NCBI GenBank assembly: GCA_965221375.1
Contig: OZ244883.1
Location: 930,001 to 994,000, forward strand
Length of the DNA stretch: 64,000 nucleotides
Source of the DNA: Poriferisulfidus sp965221375
GTDB taxonomy: Bacteria; Pseudomonadota; Gammaproteobacteria; Poriferisulfidales; Poriferisulfidaceae
Direction of reading: 5' to 3'
The position numbers and the translations under genes are program-made. Under the pieces are notes generated by a model that did no database searches, was not told where the DNA came from, and saw only the letters and a list, made by a program, of their open reading frames with translations. Positions 63,724 through 64,000 of this stretch are shown piece after piece (the stretch's first letter is position 1; every line of letters begins with the position of its first letter).

Positions 63724-64000
63724 ATGGCATCGCAGACAGTTGTATCCCATCCTCAGGACCGTTATGGACGGCCCTTGCGAGATTTGCGTATTTCGGTGAC
63801 AGACCGTTGCAATTTTCGTTGCAACTACTGCATGCCCAAGGAAATATTTAACACGGACTACAAGTTTCTGCAGCGTGAAAAATTACTGACCTTCGAAGAA
63901 ATCGAAAGGGTGGTGCGCATTTTTGTGGACTTGGGCGTGGTCAAATTACGATTGACCGGTGGTGAACCTCTACTGCGGCGCCATTTGGACCGCTTAATTA
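63724..64000 (+). CDS. moaA: GTP 3',8-cyclase MoaA, 3' part outside window
   Basis: First enzyme of molybdenum cofactor synthesis, a radical-SAM protein. 92 codons are visible from the ATG at 63724. DRYGRPLRDLRISVTDRCNFRCNYCMP carries the CxxxCxxC cluster motif near residues 29-36, and LRLTGGEPLLRR follows at about 80. It lies 67 bases behind rpoC, where many gammaproteobacteria have rpsL; I see no clear terminator between them. Confidence 0.95.
   Translation, partial: MASQTVVSHPQDRYGRPLRDLRISVTDRCNFRCNYCMPKEIFNTDYKFLQREKLLTFEEIERVVRIFVDLGVVKLRLTGGEPLLRRHLDRLI

Overview
The window looks like a chromosomal piece of a gammaproteobacterium. It has the tRNA-Thr / tRNA-Tyr-Gly-Thr / tuf / tRNA-Trp / secE-nusG-rplKAJL-rpoBC order, the mutL-miaA-hfq-hflX block, divergent rne and rluC, and ftsB-ispD-ispF. 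A three-gene operon for archaeal-type C1 cofactors (MfnB-like, DUF447-like and dihydropteroate-synthase-like proteins) points to a methylotroph or methanotroph. That lifestyle is an inference, because no methanol or methane oxidation gene lies in the window.

Layout: 1-5012 holds the end of a giant Rhs/YD-repeat protein with a variable C-terminal tip, followed by a small lipoprotein gene. 5141-8576 carries lnt (minus strand) and an exported redoxin-cytochrome c-copper monooxygenase-like fusion. 8766-18871 is a compact type II secretion operon, gspG-E-F-H-I-J-K-L-M-N-D, of the Xanthomonas Xps type with a lipoprotein secretin. 19065-23744 carries a TusA-like protein, ilvB-ilvN-ilvC, a 27-residue membrane microprotein and pssA. 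23775-28498 has rraA (minus), eno, ftsB, ispD, ispF, tsaB and a VOC protein. 28528-32964 is mutL-miaA-hfq-hflX. 32982-35751 is the minus-strand C1-cofactor operon. 35877-42968 is recJ-nadD-rsfS-maf-yhdP. 42977-46177 is rne (minus) and rluC (plus).

46268-50615 is the translation-linked tRNA/tuf block. The usual tRNA-Thr to tRNA-Tyr junction is split by about 2.6 kb of AT-richer DNA. This DNA carries three tightly coupled unknown genes and a copy of a 69-bp repeat; the other copy lies just behind the Rhs/lipoprotein pair. 50634-63656 is secE to rpoC, and moaA starts at 63724 and runs off the window.

Most unusual points: RpoC carries an insertion of about 285 residues in the clamp, RpoB has an enlarged SI1 region with about five module-like units (E. 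coli appears to have two), and the three-gene cassette is unrecognised. No CRISPR array, intact transposase, integrase or rRNA was seen. All family assignments were made by reading the translations, without database searches.
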